DNA of 64,000 nt, taken from assembly GCF_023101145.1 (NCBI RefSeq), contig NZ_CP073714.1, forward strand, positions 3,410,001-3,474,000, in the 5' to 3' direction. The notes beneath the pieces are model-generated. The model ran no database searches, was not told where the DNA came from, and worked only from the letters and a program-made list of their open reading frames with translations. This DNA is from Paenibacillus pabuli (lineage in GTDB: Bacteria; Bacillota; Bacilli; Paenibacillales; Paenibacillaceae). The position numbers and the translations under genes were made by a program. Shown here one piece after another: positions 35,030 through 43,946 of this stretch. Every line of letters starts with the position of its first letter. Position 1 is the first letter of the stretch.

Positions 35030-36211
35030 TTACTCTTCAAAAATAAAACCTTTGCCAAGCAACCACATTACGCCGCTAATGACCAGAAAATATAAAGGCA
35101 TCATCAGCAATGAACCGTTGTGGAGAGCACCCATTCCCCATGTCGTAAGGCTTACCAGCAAATAGTAGCCTAAGCTAAATATCGCACCGGCGGTGCCAAT
35201 CACATCATGAAAATGAACAAGCGCAAGACTTAGACAATTGGGTAAAGCAATACCTGCGCCAATCAACAGAACAAACATGGCAAATAACATGCAACTGATC
35301 TGCAAAAGATTGGGCAGCATAGACAAGCTGCTTCCAAGAGTTAAGAGCAGAGCTCCGCTGGTCATGACCAGACAACCCAAACGAATGATCTTTTCCGGTG
35401 CGTAAACGGTCAATAATTTTTTGGAGATCATTGCACCGACCACCGATGCCAAGGCCACAATAATGCCCAGAAAACCATAAACGCCAGGCGACAGATCAAA
35501 GTGTTCAATGAAGATGAAGGGAGCTTCGGCATAATAACTGAATAAAACTCCGTTAATACCTCCGATCAACACGCCAAACACCATTACGCGCGGCATAGCT
35601 AGCATCTTTTTTACAACCGGAAGTATAGCGACTTTGAATCGTAAAGAAACGTTCGTTGTCTCCGGGAGTTTAAGAAAAGCATAAATGAACAACAACACGC
35701 TCATCACTACTAACGCCAAGAACACCCATCTGAAGCCAAGGGCCTGATCAATCCAACCACCAATAAGTGGTCCAACTGCCGGCGTAAATGCAATGACAGC
35801 AGAGATTTGGGCAAACATCGCATGTCTTCGATCTCCCGATACACTTTCTCGAAGCATGGTTTGGGTGATAATCGAGCCAGTTGCGGCACCGAAAGCCTGT
35901 ATGAAACGGCCAATGAGAAGCAACTGAATCGAATCCGAATAAAAGCACATCAAGCTTCCGATCCCATATACGATGAGACCACCCAGCATTGCAGGTCTAC
36001 GACCAATCAAGTCCGACAGCCAGCCCCAGCAGAATACGCCCAAGGCAAATCCTATAAAATAGATGCTTAACGTGAACTGTACGGAACTATCAGATACACC
36101 CAGTGCTGCTGCGATATCTGGCAGCGATGGAGTGTAGATGGTCTCACTGATTTGTGGAAAAGCGATAAGAACAATCATTAACAGCAAAGATGGTACTGCA
36201 TATTTCTTCAT
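35030..36211 (-). CDS. MFS drug efflux transporter, Bcr/CflA type
   Basis: 393 residues and about 12 membrane helices. The motif A region between helices 2 and 3 reads GWLSDLIGRRPAMLGG, and helix 1 holds SETIYTPSLPDIAAALG, the usual start of Bcr/CflA-group drug exporters. Family members expel bicyclomycin, chloramphenicol or similar compounds by proton antiport. On the minus strand GGAGGG lies about 11 bases before ATG 36211. It is a single gene; the 496 bases upstream hold no other gene on this strand. Confidence 0.9.
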   Translation of the reverse strand: MKKYAVPSLLLMIVLIAFPQISETIYTPSLPDIAAALGVSDSSVQFTLSIYFIGFALGVFCWGWLSDLIGRRPAMLGGLIVYGIGSLMCFYSDSIQLLLIGRFIQAFGAATGSIITQTMLRESVSGDRRHAMFAQISAVIAFTPAVGPLIGGWIDQALGFRWVFLALVVMSVLLFIYAFLKLPETTNVSLRFKVAILPVVKKMLAMPRVMVFGVLIGGINGVLFSYYAEAPFIFIEHFDLSPGVYGFLGIIVALASVVGAMISKKLLTVYAPEKIIRLGCLVMTSGALLLTLGSSLSMLPNLLQISCMLFAMFVLLIGAGIALPNCLSLALVHFHDVIGTAGAIFSLGYYLLVSLTTWGMGALHNGSLLMMPLYFLVISGVMWLLGKGFIFEE

Positions 36212-36707
36212 TATAGATTAGCCCTCCTACAAGCTTATACTCTGTTATGACAACAAGAATATGAGCCTAGCTAGGGAAAGGGGGGCATCATGATGGCGAG
36301 ACGACTATAAATCATCATTTATTGAATTACCTTTCATCATTATAAGAGTAGGAGGGTTTTACAATCATTGTTAATGATACTCGGCCTAGGTTAACATGCT
36401 TAATATGGCAAGTCAAACAGCTCTGGCTAACCGTACGACTAAGAAGTTCTGTCCCAAGCGCTAATCGTACTAGACTTCGAATTGTGAAATTTAATGAAGC
36501 TGGCCATTCGCCAAATGGCAATATAGGATAAGGCGACTACATTATTCAGGAATCCAAGAGTTTTGGGATCAATACCTGAGATGAACATGAAGTCAAAGAA
36601 TCGGATCGGCGGATAGAGCCCCTTTTTTTGATGATTGCGTGAATAGCCTTGTCAATACACCACGATTTGAATACCTTATGACATAACACAAAAGAGGAGG
36701 AGATTAC
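36212..36707. other. Intergenic region between the MFS gene and the YjcZ-like gene
   Basis: No gene is supported in these 496 bases. Short open frames on the minus strand (for example 36327-36521) have no ribosome site and no recognisable product. An AGGAGGG at about 36351 is not followed by a start codon at useful distance. A small inverted repeat ATCATT-GTT-AATGAT lies near 36364-36378, on the upstream side of the MFS gene. Confidence 0.5.
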
Positions 36708-36836
36708 ATGAGTGAAGTAGGATATGGAAATGGAAATGTTGGAGGTCTTGGTGGATACGGTGGTTTCACATCCATCGGCGCAATCCTTGTTCTGTTCATC
36801 TTGTTGGTCATCATCTCTAAAGCTTTCCTGGTTTAA
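36708..36836 (+). CDS. YjcZ-type sporulation mini-protein
   Basis: 42 residues. A glycine/tyrosine-rich N terminus (GYGNGNVGGLGGYGGF) is followed by one hydrophobic helix (about 24-40, ILVLFILLVIISKAFLV). This is the build of the YjcZ/YhaX-like short membrane peptides that many spore formers produce. GAGGAGGAG lies 6 bases before ATG 36708, and a terminator follows, so it is a monocistronic gene. Function of the family is poorly known; a spore-membrane role is assumed. Confidence 0.85.
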   Translation: MSEVGYGNGNVGGLGGYGGFTSIGAILVLFILLVIISKAFLV

Positions 36837-36858
36837 TTCCTTTACCATAATAACAACT

Positions 36859-36889
36859 CTGCTGGCATCACGCTGGCAGGGTCTTTTTG
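36859..36889 (+). terminator. Rho-independent terminator after the YjcZ-like gene
   Basis: CTGCTGGC pairs with GCTGGCAG (two G-T pairs) around ATCAC, followed by GGTCTTTTT. Confidence 0.75.
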
Positions 36890-36912
36890 TCATGATCACA
36901 ATTTGAAAGCGT

Positions 36913-36940
36913 TTGACATATTGAATTATCAATCTATAAT
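36913..36940 (+). promoter_or_regulatory. Sigma-A promoter of the YesM/YesN-type operon
   Basis: TTGACA at 36913 and TATAAT at 36935 are separated by 16 bp. A cre-like stretch TGAAAGCGTTTGAC (36904-36917) overlaps the -35 box and matches 12 of 14 positions of the CcpA consensus TGWNANCGNTNNCA, so catabolite control is possible. Confidence 0.7.
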
Positions 36941-36994
36941 TATGGAGTTATGCATTCAACATCGAATGGATGAAGTTAAGGAGAATAGGTTGGA

Positions 36995-38707
36995 ATGACA
37001 CTCAAAAAAAGAATATTTTTGCTGTTTTTTCTCAGTGCGTTTATCCCCTTCATTAGTATATTTGCAATTTCCTACTACACCATTGATTCCATTTTTGCGA
37101 ACAAGATCGATGATGGCATTCGGAGCAATTTACAGCAGGTGACTTCCTCACTGGAGAATTCGATCACCAACCTGAATCATGTTACTCAGCAATTGTCCTA
37201 CAGTGGTACATTAGGCAAGAAGTTAGACGAGGTGCTGAAACCATCCTCCAATATATTTGAATTGATTGAAACGCGGGATGAATTAAAGAGCGAATTAAAC
37301 GTCGTCACGTTTACCAACCCGAATATAGGTTTGACATTGTATTATTTTCAGAAGGATGGCTCCACACAGTTCGGAAACTTCCCCATAAAGGATCGTTTTG
37401 CACCCGAATCTTTGCCTGTGCTCTCCAAAGCATATGGGATTACCTACTATGGTCCTCATGTCAGTATGAACCGGTTTGATGATCAACTCGTCTTATCCGC
37501 CATGCGGAAGGTAAAATTACCCCAGAGGGACGATGTTTATATTTACGTTGAATCTGGTTTTCATCTTGCACAGGATATATTGGGTTACAATCAGTACAAG
37601 GGGGATGTATCCCATCTGATCCTCGATGGAGAGGGAAACATTGTGTACAGTGAGATTCCGGAAGCGATGAAAGTGGGGGAGAATTTCTCCAGCTTATCGA
37701 AGGGTGCAGTGTCCGACGGAATAGCTCGTGATCATCATTGGTTCAGGCAGGACTCCACTCAGAACTGGAGTGTTGTGTCCGTAATCTCGCAGGCCAAGTA
37801 CCAACAGGAGAAAAATCAGTGGCTGCTCCAAATATTACTGGTCGCTTTATTTTTCCTTGGATTTACGGTATTTCTGGCTTGGCTGCTGTGGAAGATGGTT
37901 TATAAACCCCTCGGACTGTTTCATTCGGAAATCAACGGAATGTCTCAAAATCCACAAACGACAGGCAGCCAGACCCGCACACAAATTCCCGAATTTGATT
38001 TTTTGTTGGGCGAGTTCTCGAATATGCAGCATCAAATCGGTGACCTCTTTAAAGAGGTGCAGCAGAAAGAGAAAATTCGTGCAGATCTCGAAGTGGAGAA
38101 GCTGCTGTACCAGATCAATCCTCATTTTTTGATGAATACGCTGGATACCGTGCACTGGCTGGCGGTAATGAATGGTCAAGGGGAGATCGACAAGCTGGTA
38201 CAGTCGCTGAATAAGCTGTTGTATTACAATTTGGGCAAATTAGGTCAGGTTTCCACGATGGAAGAGGAAATTGACGCGCTTCGACAGTACTTGATTCTGC
38301 AACAAATCCGCTATGATTTTGAATTTGATGTGCGCATTTCGGCTGATGAACAAGTGCTTCAAATACCTGTACCTCGTTTTATTCTACAGCCGTTGGTTGA
38401 AAATTCACTTTACCACGGACTGAGCGACGAAGGTTTTATTCAGATTGAAGTTACACGCAAAGAAACGCTGAACATTATGATTCAGGATAATGGAGCAGGC
38501 ATGACGGAGGAAGCGATTGAAAGACTTCTGAACAATCGTGTAGCTGAACATCAAAAAGTAGGGATGGGCATTGGGCTCAATTATGTTCATCGTATGTTAC
38601 AAGCACAATACGGGGATCAAGCTCAACTGGTAATTGAGAGTGAATTGGGAACAGGCACAAGCATATTGCTTATACTTCCGATCAAAGGAGAAGATATCTC
38701 GGCATGA
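36995..38707 (+). CDS. Sensor histidine kinase, YesM family
   Basis: 570 residues. TM1 is at about 8-28, an extracellular domain of about 250 residues (Cache-like by position) follows, and TM2 lies at about 278-300. The cytoplasmic half starts with a HAMP-like linker, then the His_kinase domain with H377 in YQINPHFLMNTLD and a HATPase domain with N box PLVENSLYHGL and DNGAGM, GIGLNYVHRM. YesM/YesN systems control oligosaccharide importers in Paenibacillus. Coupled by ATGA to the regulator gene, it very likely switches on the importer genes from 42149. Confidence 0.93.
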   Translation: MTLKKRIFLLFFLSAFIPFISIFAISYYTIDSIFANKIDDGIRSNLQQVTSSLENSITNLNHVTQQLSYSGTLGKKLDEVLKPSSNIFELIETRDELKSELNVVTFTNPNIGLTLYYFQKDGSTQFGNFPIKDRFAPESLPVLSKAYGITYYGPHVSMNRFDDQLVLSAMRKVKLPQRDDVYIYVESGFHLAQDILGYNQYKGDVSHLILDGEGNIVYSEIPEAMKVGENFSSLSKGAVSDGIARDHHWFRQDSTQNWSVVSVISQAKYQQEKNQWLLQILLVALFFLGFTVFLAWLLWKMVYKPLGLFHSEINGMSQNPQTTGSQTRTQIPEFDFLLGEFSNMQHQIGDLFKEVQQKEKIRADLEVEKLLYQINPHFLMNTLDTVHWLAVMNGQGEIDKLVQSLNKLLYYNLGKLGQVSTMEEEIDALRQYLILQQIRYDFEFDVRISADEQVLQIPVPRFILQPLVENSLYHGLSDEGFIQIEVTRKETLNIMIQDNGAGMTEEAIERLLNNRVAEHQKVGMGIGLNYVHRMLQAQYGDQAQLVIESELGTGTSILLILPIKGEDISA

Positions 38708-40110
38708 TTAAGGTATTGATTGTGGATGACGATAAATTGGTACGTAAAGGAATTAGCTCCGCGATGCCATGGAACGAGTTCGGCATGGAGGTTGTTGGAG
38801 AAGCAAGTAACGGGGCTAAGGCGCTGGATTTTCTGGAATCCAACTCGGTGGATCTGATGCTAACGGATCTGGCGATGCCGGTGATGTCTGGCATTGAACT
38901 GATGCGCGCCGCAAGACAGATCTACCCGGAACTTCATATTGTCGTGCTTACCCTTCATCAGGATTTTGATTATATCCAGGAAGCGCTTCGGCTGGGAGCG
39001 ATCGACTATATAGCCAAAGTTCAGCTTGAGAAGGAACAATTCGAACATGTACTGAATCGAATACATACCCGGATTGGTGAGCTCACGAATACAAGACGAA
39101 AGCTGCCGCAGCTAGGTGAAACTAACGTCCATTATCGTAAAGTGTATGCACTTGTTTCACTGGAACGAAAATCCGGCCAGATCTGGCCCATTGAATCCGA
39201 ACCCAGCGTAGACGAGGTCCGATTTGAAGTGGAACGGAACAGTTGGATGTGGGCGGTACCTCAGGGTGGAGAGGATCAGTTATTTGATAGATTGAAGGGT
39301 TATCTGGATCAAGTTCCTCAAGGTGCGCTACTGGTGCTGTCTGATGTACAGGAACGGACATGGTCGCAAATTCAAAACTGGATTATAAACTATACAGAAA
39401 CGTCCTTATTTTATGCGTATGAACCCCAAGATCCGGTTATTGTCGTTTCTATAAATGAAGAAGATACAGCTCCAACAGAACCTCGGGATGAGGACATGGA
39501 TCGGATTAAGCGGAGTTGGTTTCTATCTCCGTGGACGCATAATGATAATTACTATAACCAGCTTGTTGAAGAGTTTAAATCTCTAAGGCTGCAAAAAGGG
39601 CAGCTGATGGGATTACTGTACTCCCTGGTCATGGAGTGGAACCATCTTTTCGCACAGACTACGCTGGGCAGAATCTCCATGATCCATTCTTTTCAATCCT
39701 GGTACGAGGTGGAACAGTGGATCAAACAGACCGCTGAGAGTATTCGAAAGGCGGATGAACAGACTTCGTATTCTCAGGAAATGATAGATGGGGTGAAAAA
39801 AGCCGTAATGATTATGCAGAATGATCTGGATCAGGCATTTACAGCTTCAGGGCTGTCCCAGCAGCTCAACATTAGCCGCAGCTATTTCAGCCAATGCTTC
39901 AAGGACATCATGGGAAAAACCTTTAATGATTATTCCCGATATATACGAATGGAGAAGTCGAAAGAGTATTTATTGAACACAAACAACACGATTTTCTGGA
40001 TTGCAGAGCGGGTGGGTTATACGGATGAGAAATATTTCAGCCGAATCTTTCGCGAACTGACAGGCGTGCTGCCGAGTGAATATCGACAATTAGGCAGAGC
40101 GGACAAATAG
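38704..40110 (+). CDS. Response regulator, YesN type (receiver plus AraC DNA-binding domain)
   Basis: 468 residues. The receiver domain (1-120) has VDDDKLVRKG, phospho-acceptor Asp in LMLTDLAMPVMSG and Lys in YIAKVQLEKE. A middle region of about 240 residues has no clear motif. The AraC double helix-turn-helix ends the protein: LSQQLNISRSYFSQCFKD and IAERVGYTDEKYFSRIF. ATG 38704 overlaps the kinase stop. The next gene starts 49 bases later, so the operon probably includes a substrate-binding-like protein. Confidence 0.93.
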   Translation: MIKVLIVDDDKLVRKGISSAMPWNEFGMEVVGEASNGAKALDFLESNSVDLMLTDLAMPVMSGIELMRAARQIYPELHIVVLTLHQDFDYIQEALRLGAIDYIAKVQLEKEQFEHVLNRIHTRIGELTNTRRKLPQLGETNVHYRKVYALVSLERKSGQIWPIESEPSVDEVRFEVERNSWMWAVPQGGEDQLFDRLKGYLDQVPQGALLVLSDVQERTWSQIQNWIINYTETSLFYAYEPQDPVIVVSINEEDTAPTEPRDEDMDRIKRSWFLSPWTHNDNYYNQLVEEFKSLRLQKGQLMGLLYSLVMEWNHLFAQTTLGRISMIHSFQSWYEVEQWIKQTAESIRKADEQTSYSQEMIDGVKKAVMIMQNDLDQAFTASGLSQQLNISRSYFSQCFKDIMGKTFNDYSRYIRMEKSKEYLLNTNNTIFWIAERVGYTDEKYFSRIFRELTGVLPSEYRQLGRADK

Positions 40111-40159
40111 TGTGCGCTCCGCACAACCGACTGACAATCCGGTGAAAGAAGGGAAAGCA

Positions 40160-41827
40160 ATGATCAAGAAGATGGCTGCGTGTGTTGTTGTCGTCAGCTT
40201 GATTGCAGGTATCGTATTCTTCAGTATGTCCTATTTTCGTGAATCTTGGGATTCACCACTGGCGCCAGCAACAACCATCTCTGACACAGCCACCATAAAT
40301 CCATTTGGTAAATATAAAAATCCAGTCTCCATAAGGTTGGGATATGTGGTTGACCCCACAGGGACGGATCTCTCTGAAGGAGAGACGTTAGAAAAGAACA
40401 TGTGGAAAACGGCGATTAAGCAAAACCTTAACATTGATGTCGAGGTCATGTGGCAGGTATCCAAGGAGAATTTCGGTCAGAAAATTGATTTGGCTATCGC
40501 CAGCAATGATTTGCCAGATGCGATGATCGTTAATCAGGTTCAGTTGAACGAGATGGTCAAAGCAGGAGAAATTGAAGATCTGACCAAGGCATATACAAGC
40601 AGTGCTTCACCCGAGATGAAGAAAATTATTGACAGCACCAATGGATTGGCACGGGAACAAGTGACCTTTGAAGGGAAAATGATGGCTGTTCCATCTGTCA
40701 CTGCGGAAGATTTCAGCATGCTCTGGATCAGGCAGGACTGGCTGGATCGTCTTGGTTTGAAACCACCAAAAACGGTGGATGAACTGGAAGAGATCGCAAA
40801 GGCTTTTGTGGAGCTGGACCCGGATGGAAACGGGAAACGGGATACGATCGGGCTTGCCTCAAGCACGAGTCTGTTTAATGATTTTAACAACAGCGGATTT
40901 GCTTTTGATCTGACACCGATCTTCTCGGCTTATGGGTCTTTCCCCGGATATTGGCTTGAGAAAGACGGGAAACCTGTATACGGTTCAATTCTACCAGAGA
41001 CAAGGAACGCCTTGCTCAAGCTTCGTAATATGTATGCCAAAGGTCTCCTTGATCCAGAACTGGGCATCCGCAAAGAGCCAGAGGAAACCGTCATTAACGG
41101 ACAGGCGGGGATGTTCTTCCAAGGTTTCTTTGCGGGCTACTGGCCGCTTCCAAGCGCATGGCTGAATGATCCAAAGGCGAACTGGCAGGCATACGCGCTC
41201 CCGCTTGATGCAAACGGAGCATATCATGTGAAGGTGGCTAATCCCTCGAGTTCTTTCCTGGTGGTAAGAAGGGGGTATGCTCATCCCGAAGCGATCATCA
41301 AGATAAACAATCTGTACCTCCGTGATGAGTTCAAGTATGGTACGAGTTTTATGCTCAGTCGCAATTTCTTTGCCCCGGCAGATGAAGCCCGATATGAATC
41401 CAAGGCCGTGCAGGAGATTCTGGCCGGAACCAAAACCCCAGCCGATTTCAAGGACAAGTCTGAATATAAGCTGCTGGAAAATACAGTTTCGACGATTAAA
41501 CAAACCAAGCTAAAGCCTTATGATCAACTTGGCATTTCGTATTGGGATCAGCACAACGAGAACTTTATGCGTGGTTATTCACTGCTCGTGGGTGGAAGAA
41601 ACTTCTTTGATCCGAATATCCATAAAGTTCGAAGCCTTACCTACAAACGAACGCCAGCGGTGGAGAGATTATGGAGCAAATTGTCCAAGCTGGAACATGA
41701 TACATTTCTGAAAATTATTTTAGGCGCTGCACCGATCGATTCATTCGATCAATTTGTACAGGAGTGGAAAGAACAGGGAGGCGACCAAGTGACTGCTGAA
41801 GTGACTGCTTCCCAGAAGCAGCGCTGA
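40160..41827 (+). CDS. Membrane-anchored solute-binding-like protein without lipobox
   Basis: 555 residues. A single hydrophobic segment (about 7-26) sits at the N terminus; the only Cys there (C8) precedes the segment, so it is not a lipoprotein signal. The rest is a family 1 sugar-binding protein, paralogous to the protein at 42149: LAIASNDLPD against LAIASGELPD, WIRQDWLDRLG against WVRQDWLDVLG, and similar ends (EWKEQGGDQV, NWKKQGGDQV). It is encoded with the kinase and regulator and is separated from the importer by a terminator. It may therefore present ligand to the sensor instead of the permease (inference). ATG 40160 is preferred to GTG 40112, which lacks a ribosome site. Confidence 0.85.
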   Translation: MIKKMAACVVVVSLIAGIVFFSMSYFRESWDSPLAPATTISDTATINPFGKYKNPVSIRLGYVVDPTGTDLSEGETLEKNMWKTAIKQNLNIDVEVMWQVSKENFGQKIDLAIASNDLPDAMIVNQVQLNEMVKAGEIEDLTKAYTSSASPEMKKIIDSTNGLAREQVTFEGKMMAVPSVTAEDFSMLWIRQDWLDRLGLKPPKTVDELEEIAKAFVELDPDGNGKRDTIGLASSTSLFNDFNNSGFAFDLTPIFSAYGSFPGYWLEKDGKPVYGSILPETRNALLKLRNMYAKGLLDPELGIRKEPEETVINGQAGMFFQGFFAGYWPLPSAWLNDPKANWQAYALPLDANGAYHVKVANPSSSFLVVRRGYAHPEAIIKINNLYLRDEFKYGTSFMLSRNFFAPADEARYESKAVQEILAGTKTPADFKDKSEYKLLENTVSTIKQTKLKPYDQLGISYWDQHNENFMRGYSLLVGGRNFFDPNIHKVRSLTYKRTPAVERLWSKLSKLEHDTFLKIILGAAPIDSFDQFVQEWKEQGGDQVTAEVTASQKQR

Positions 41828-41886
41828 AGTGCTAACCAAAATATGCTGAATTCCACACGTTCTTTACTTTATTCAATCCTTCATAG

Positions 41887-41925
41887 CCGGTAGACTCCTG
41901 TTTAAGGAGTTTGCCGGTTTTTCTT
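41887..41925 (+). terminator. Rho-independent terminator after the sensor operon
   Basis: CCGGTAGACTCCT pairs fully with AGGAGTTTGCCGG if G-T pairs are allowed, around a 5-base loop, followed by TTTTTCTTT. The rest of the 321-base gap holds a TATAAT at 42053, probably the -10 of the 42149 gene; no good -35 is seen, which would fit activation by the YesN-type regulator. Confidence 0.85.
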
Positions 41926-42148
41926 TGTGCCAAACTCGCTTACGAATGAGGGTAGATAAATGTAAGCCGATAGGTAAGATAAATGTTCACAACCTTCATG
42001 TTGCTCGTTGATCCGAGTGAAAACTGTATACATTTCTCTATCCAAACAAGCGTATAATCCCTATCCCGATTAAGCTTCTCCAAGTTTTATAATGAAAGCG
42101 CAAACAACATGATAGAGAAATAATCAGAACGAAGGGGAGTTGAATTTG

Positions 42149-43885
42149 ATGAGTAAAAATTGGTCAATAACAAGCAAACAGTTGACGAAACGACTGGCTG
42201 TGCTATCCATGTCCGCCCTGATGGTTTCCGTCCTGGCAGCCTGTGGGGGGGCCTCCAATCCGCCGACGGCGGAGGATGCGGGCCAGTATGAGGTGACACC
42301 AGGAGACCCGTTCAGTGCCTATAAAGACGAAGTGACGGTAACGATGGGGCGTGTTACGACGGCGAATCCGAAATTGCCGGCAGGAGATACATATGAGAAC
42401 AATGCGTATACCCGTCTGGTCAAAGAAGCGTTTAACGCACAAATTAAGGACCAATTTGAGGCTAATGGTGAAGATTATAGTCGTCAAGTTTCTCTTGCAA
42501 TCGCTTCCGGGGAACTGCCTGACATGATGCGTGTGGATTCAAAGGACGAACTCAAAGAACTTGTTGACAATGATCTGATTGAGGATATGACGGAAGTGTA
42601 CAAAGAATATGCAACCGATAACATCAAGCAGATTTATGACTCTTATGATGGCCGCGCACTGGACAATGCCACAATTGATGGACGACTGATGGGGCTCCCG
42701 GCGACTTCCCTGGATTCCGCACCAACGATGGTCTGGGTTCGTCAGGATTGGCTGGATGTGCTGGGCATCAAACTCGATGCTGACGGAGACGGTGCCATCA
42801 AGCTGGAGGATGTAGAGAAAACAGCGGAAGAGTTCCTGAAAAAAGATCCTGGCCAAACCGGCAAACCGGTGGGCATTCCCTTTGTAAACACCCTGAATAC
42901 GACGGACTATAATGGTTCTGCCTACACCATGCTGGGAGTTGCTTCAACCCAAGGCGCGTTTCCTCAATATTGGATGAAGGGTGAAGATGGCAGCATCGTT
43001 TATGGTTCGACTACTGAGGAAACCAAACAGATGCTTGGCGTTATGGCCGACTGGTTCAAGAGAGGGATCATTGATCCGCAATTTGGAACTCGTACATTTG
43101 ACGATATTACTGCACTTTACACCAATGGCCAGAGTGGCATTGCTTTTGGACCATGGCACATTCCAGACTGGGGACTAAGTAATACCAAGCAAATGGATAA
43201 ACACGCTAAATTTACGGCTTACACGCTGGAAGATGCAGACGGTAAGGTAAACGTAGCACACGCTAATCCATCGGGTCAGTTTATCGTTGTAAGAAAAGGA
43301 TATGAACACCCGGAACTCGCGATTAAAATTATTAACCTGTTCTACGATAAACTGGCCAATGACAAAGATGTGGCAACTTCCATGCCGGAAGCAGCCAAGT
43401 ATCTGGAAACCGGCGTAGACGGTTCTACCAGACCTTTTAATATTGAAGTCAACTCGGCGACATCCCTGCTGGATGATTACTCCGACATTGTTCGTGGAAT
43501 TAAAGGTGAGATCGGTCTGGATCAGGTCCGTACAACCGAATCGAAGAACAATATCGGCAGTATCCAAACGTACCTGAAAGACCAGGATACGGATGATTTG
43601 ACAGCATGGTCGAAGTATCACTCCCGTATGAACGGAGTGGGGCTGATCGATAAGTTGACACAAGAAGGCAAATTCAACTGGATGACGCCAGCGTTCTCCG
43701 GTACTACACCAAGCATGAAACAGACGTGGGCTAACCTGACCAAAATGGAACAGGAATCTTTCATCAAAATCATAACGGGTGCAGAACCGCTGGATTACTT
43801 CGAAACATTCGTGAGCAATTGGAAGAAACAAGGCGGTGATCAAGTGATCCAGGAGATCGAAGCCGAGACTACATCCCAAAAATAA
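42149..43885 (+). CDS. Sugar-binding lipoprotein of an ABC importer
   Basis: 578 residues with a lipoprotein signal ending in LAAC (Cys at about residue 31 from ATG 42149). It is a large family 1 binding protein of the LipO type. GAAGGGGAG lies about 10 bases before ATG 42149; the TTG at 42140 touches that site and is rejected. Two permease genes follow after a hairpin, and a GH13 alpha-glucosidase comes next. The substrate is therefore likely an alpha-linked glucose oligomer, perhaps nigero- or isomalto-oligosaccharide; this is inference. Confidence 0.92.
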   Translation: MSKNWSITSKQLTKRLAVLSMSALMVSVLAACGGASNPPTAEDAGQYEVTPGDPFSAYKDEVTVTMGRVTTANPKLPAGDTYENNAYTRLVKEAFNAQIKDQFEANGEDYSRQVSLAIASGELPDMMRVDSKDELKELVDNDLIEDMTEVYKEYATDNIKQIYDSYDGRALDNATIDGRLMGLPATSLDSAPTMVWVRQDWLDVLGIKLDADGDGAIKLEDVEKTAEEFLKKDPGQTGKPVGIPFVNTLNTTDYNGSAYTMLGVASTQGAFPQYWMKGEDGSIVYGSTTEETKQMLGVMADWFKRGIIDPQFGTRTFDDITALYTNGQSGIAFGPWHIPDWGLSNTKQMDKHAKFTAYTLEDADGKVNVAHANPSGQFIVVRKGYEHPELAIKIINLFYDKLANDKDVATSMPEAAKYLETGVDGSTRPFNIEVNSATSLLDDYSDIVRGIKGEIGLDQVRTTESKNNIGSIQTYLKDQDTDDLTAWSKYHSRMNGVGLIDKLTQEGKFNWMTPAFSGTTPSMKQTWANLTKMEQESFIKIITGAEPLDYFETFVSNWKKQGGDQVIQEIEAETTSQK

Positions 43886-43902
43886 TTAAGCTAACACTGC
43901 TG

Positions 43903-43929
43903 AAAGGCTGCGCTAAGCAGCCTTTCTTC
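43903..43929 (+). terminator. Hairpin between binding-protein and permease genes, probable partial terminator
   Basis: AAAGGCTGC, loop GCTAA, GCAGCCTTT, then CTTC. The T tail is short, so part of the transcripts may read through. This would give more binding protein than permease, as common in importer operons; it may also act as a 3'-end stabiliser. Confidence 0.55.
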
Positions 43930-43946
43930 AGGAAAGGGGTTCATCC

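Noticed and set aside
43175..43879. 234-codon open frame on the minus strand
   Set aside because: It is antisense to the well-supported binding-protein gene, has no ribosome site and no recognisable protein features.
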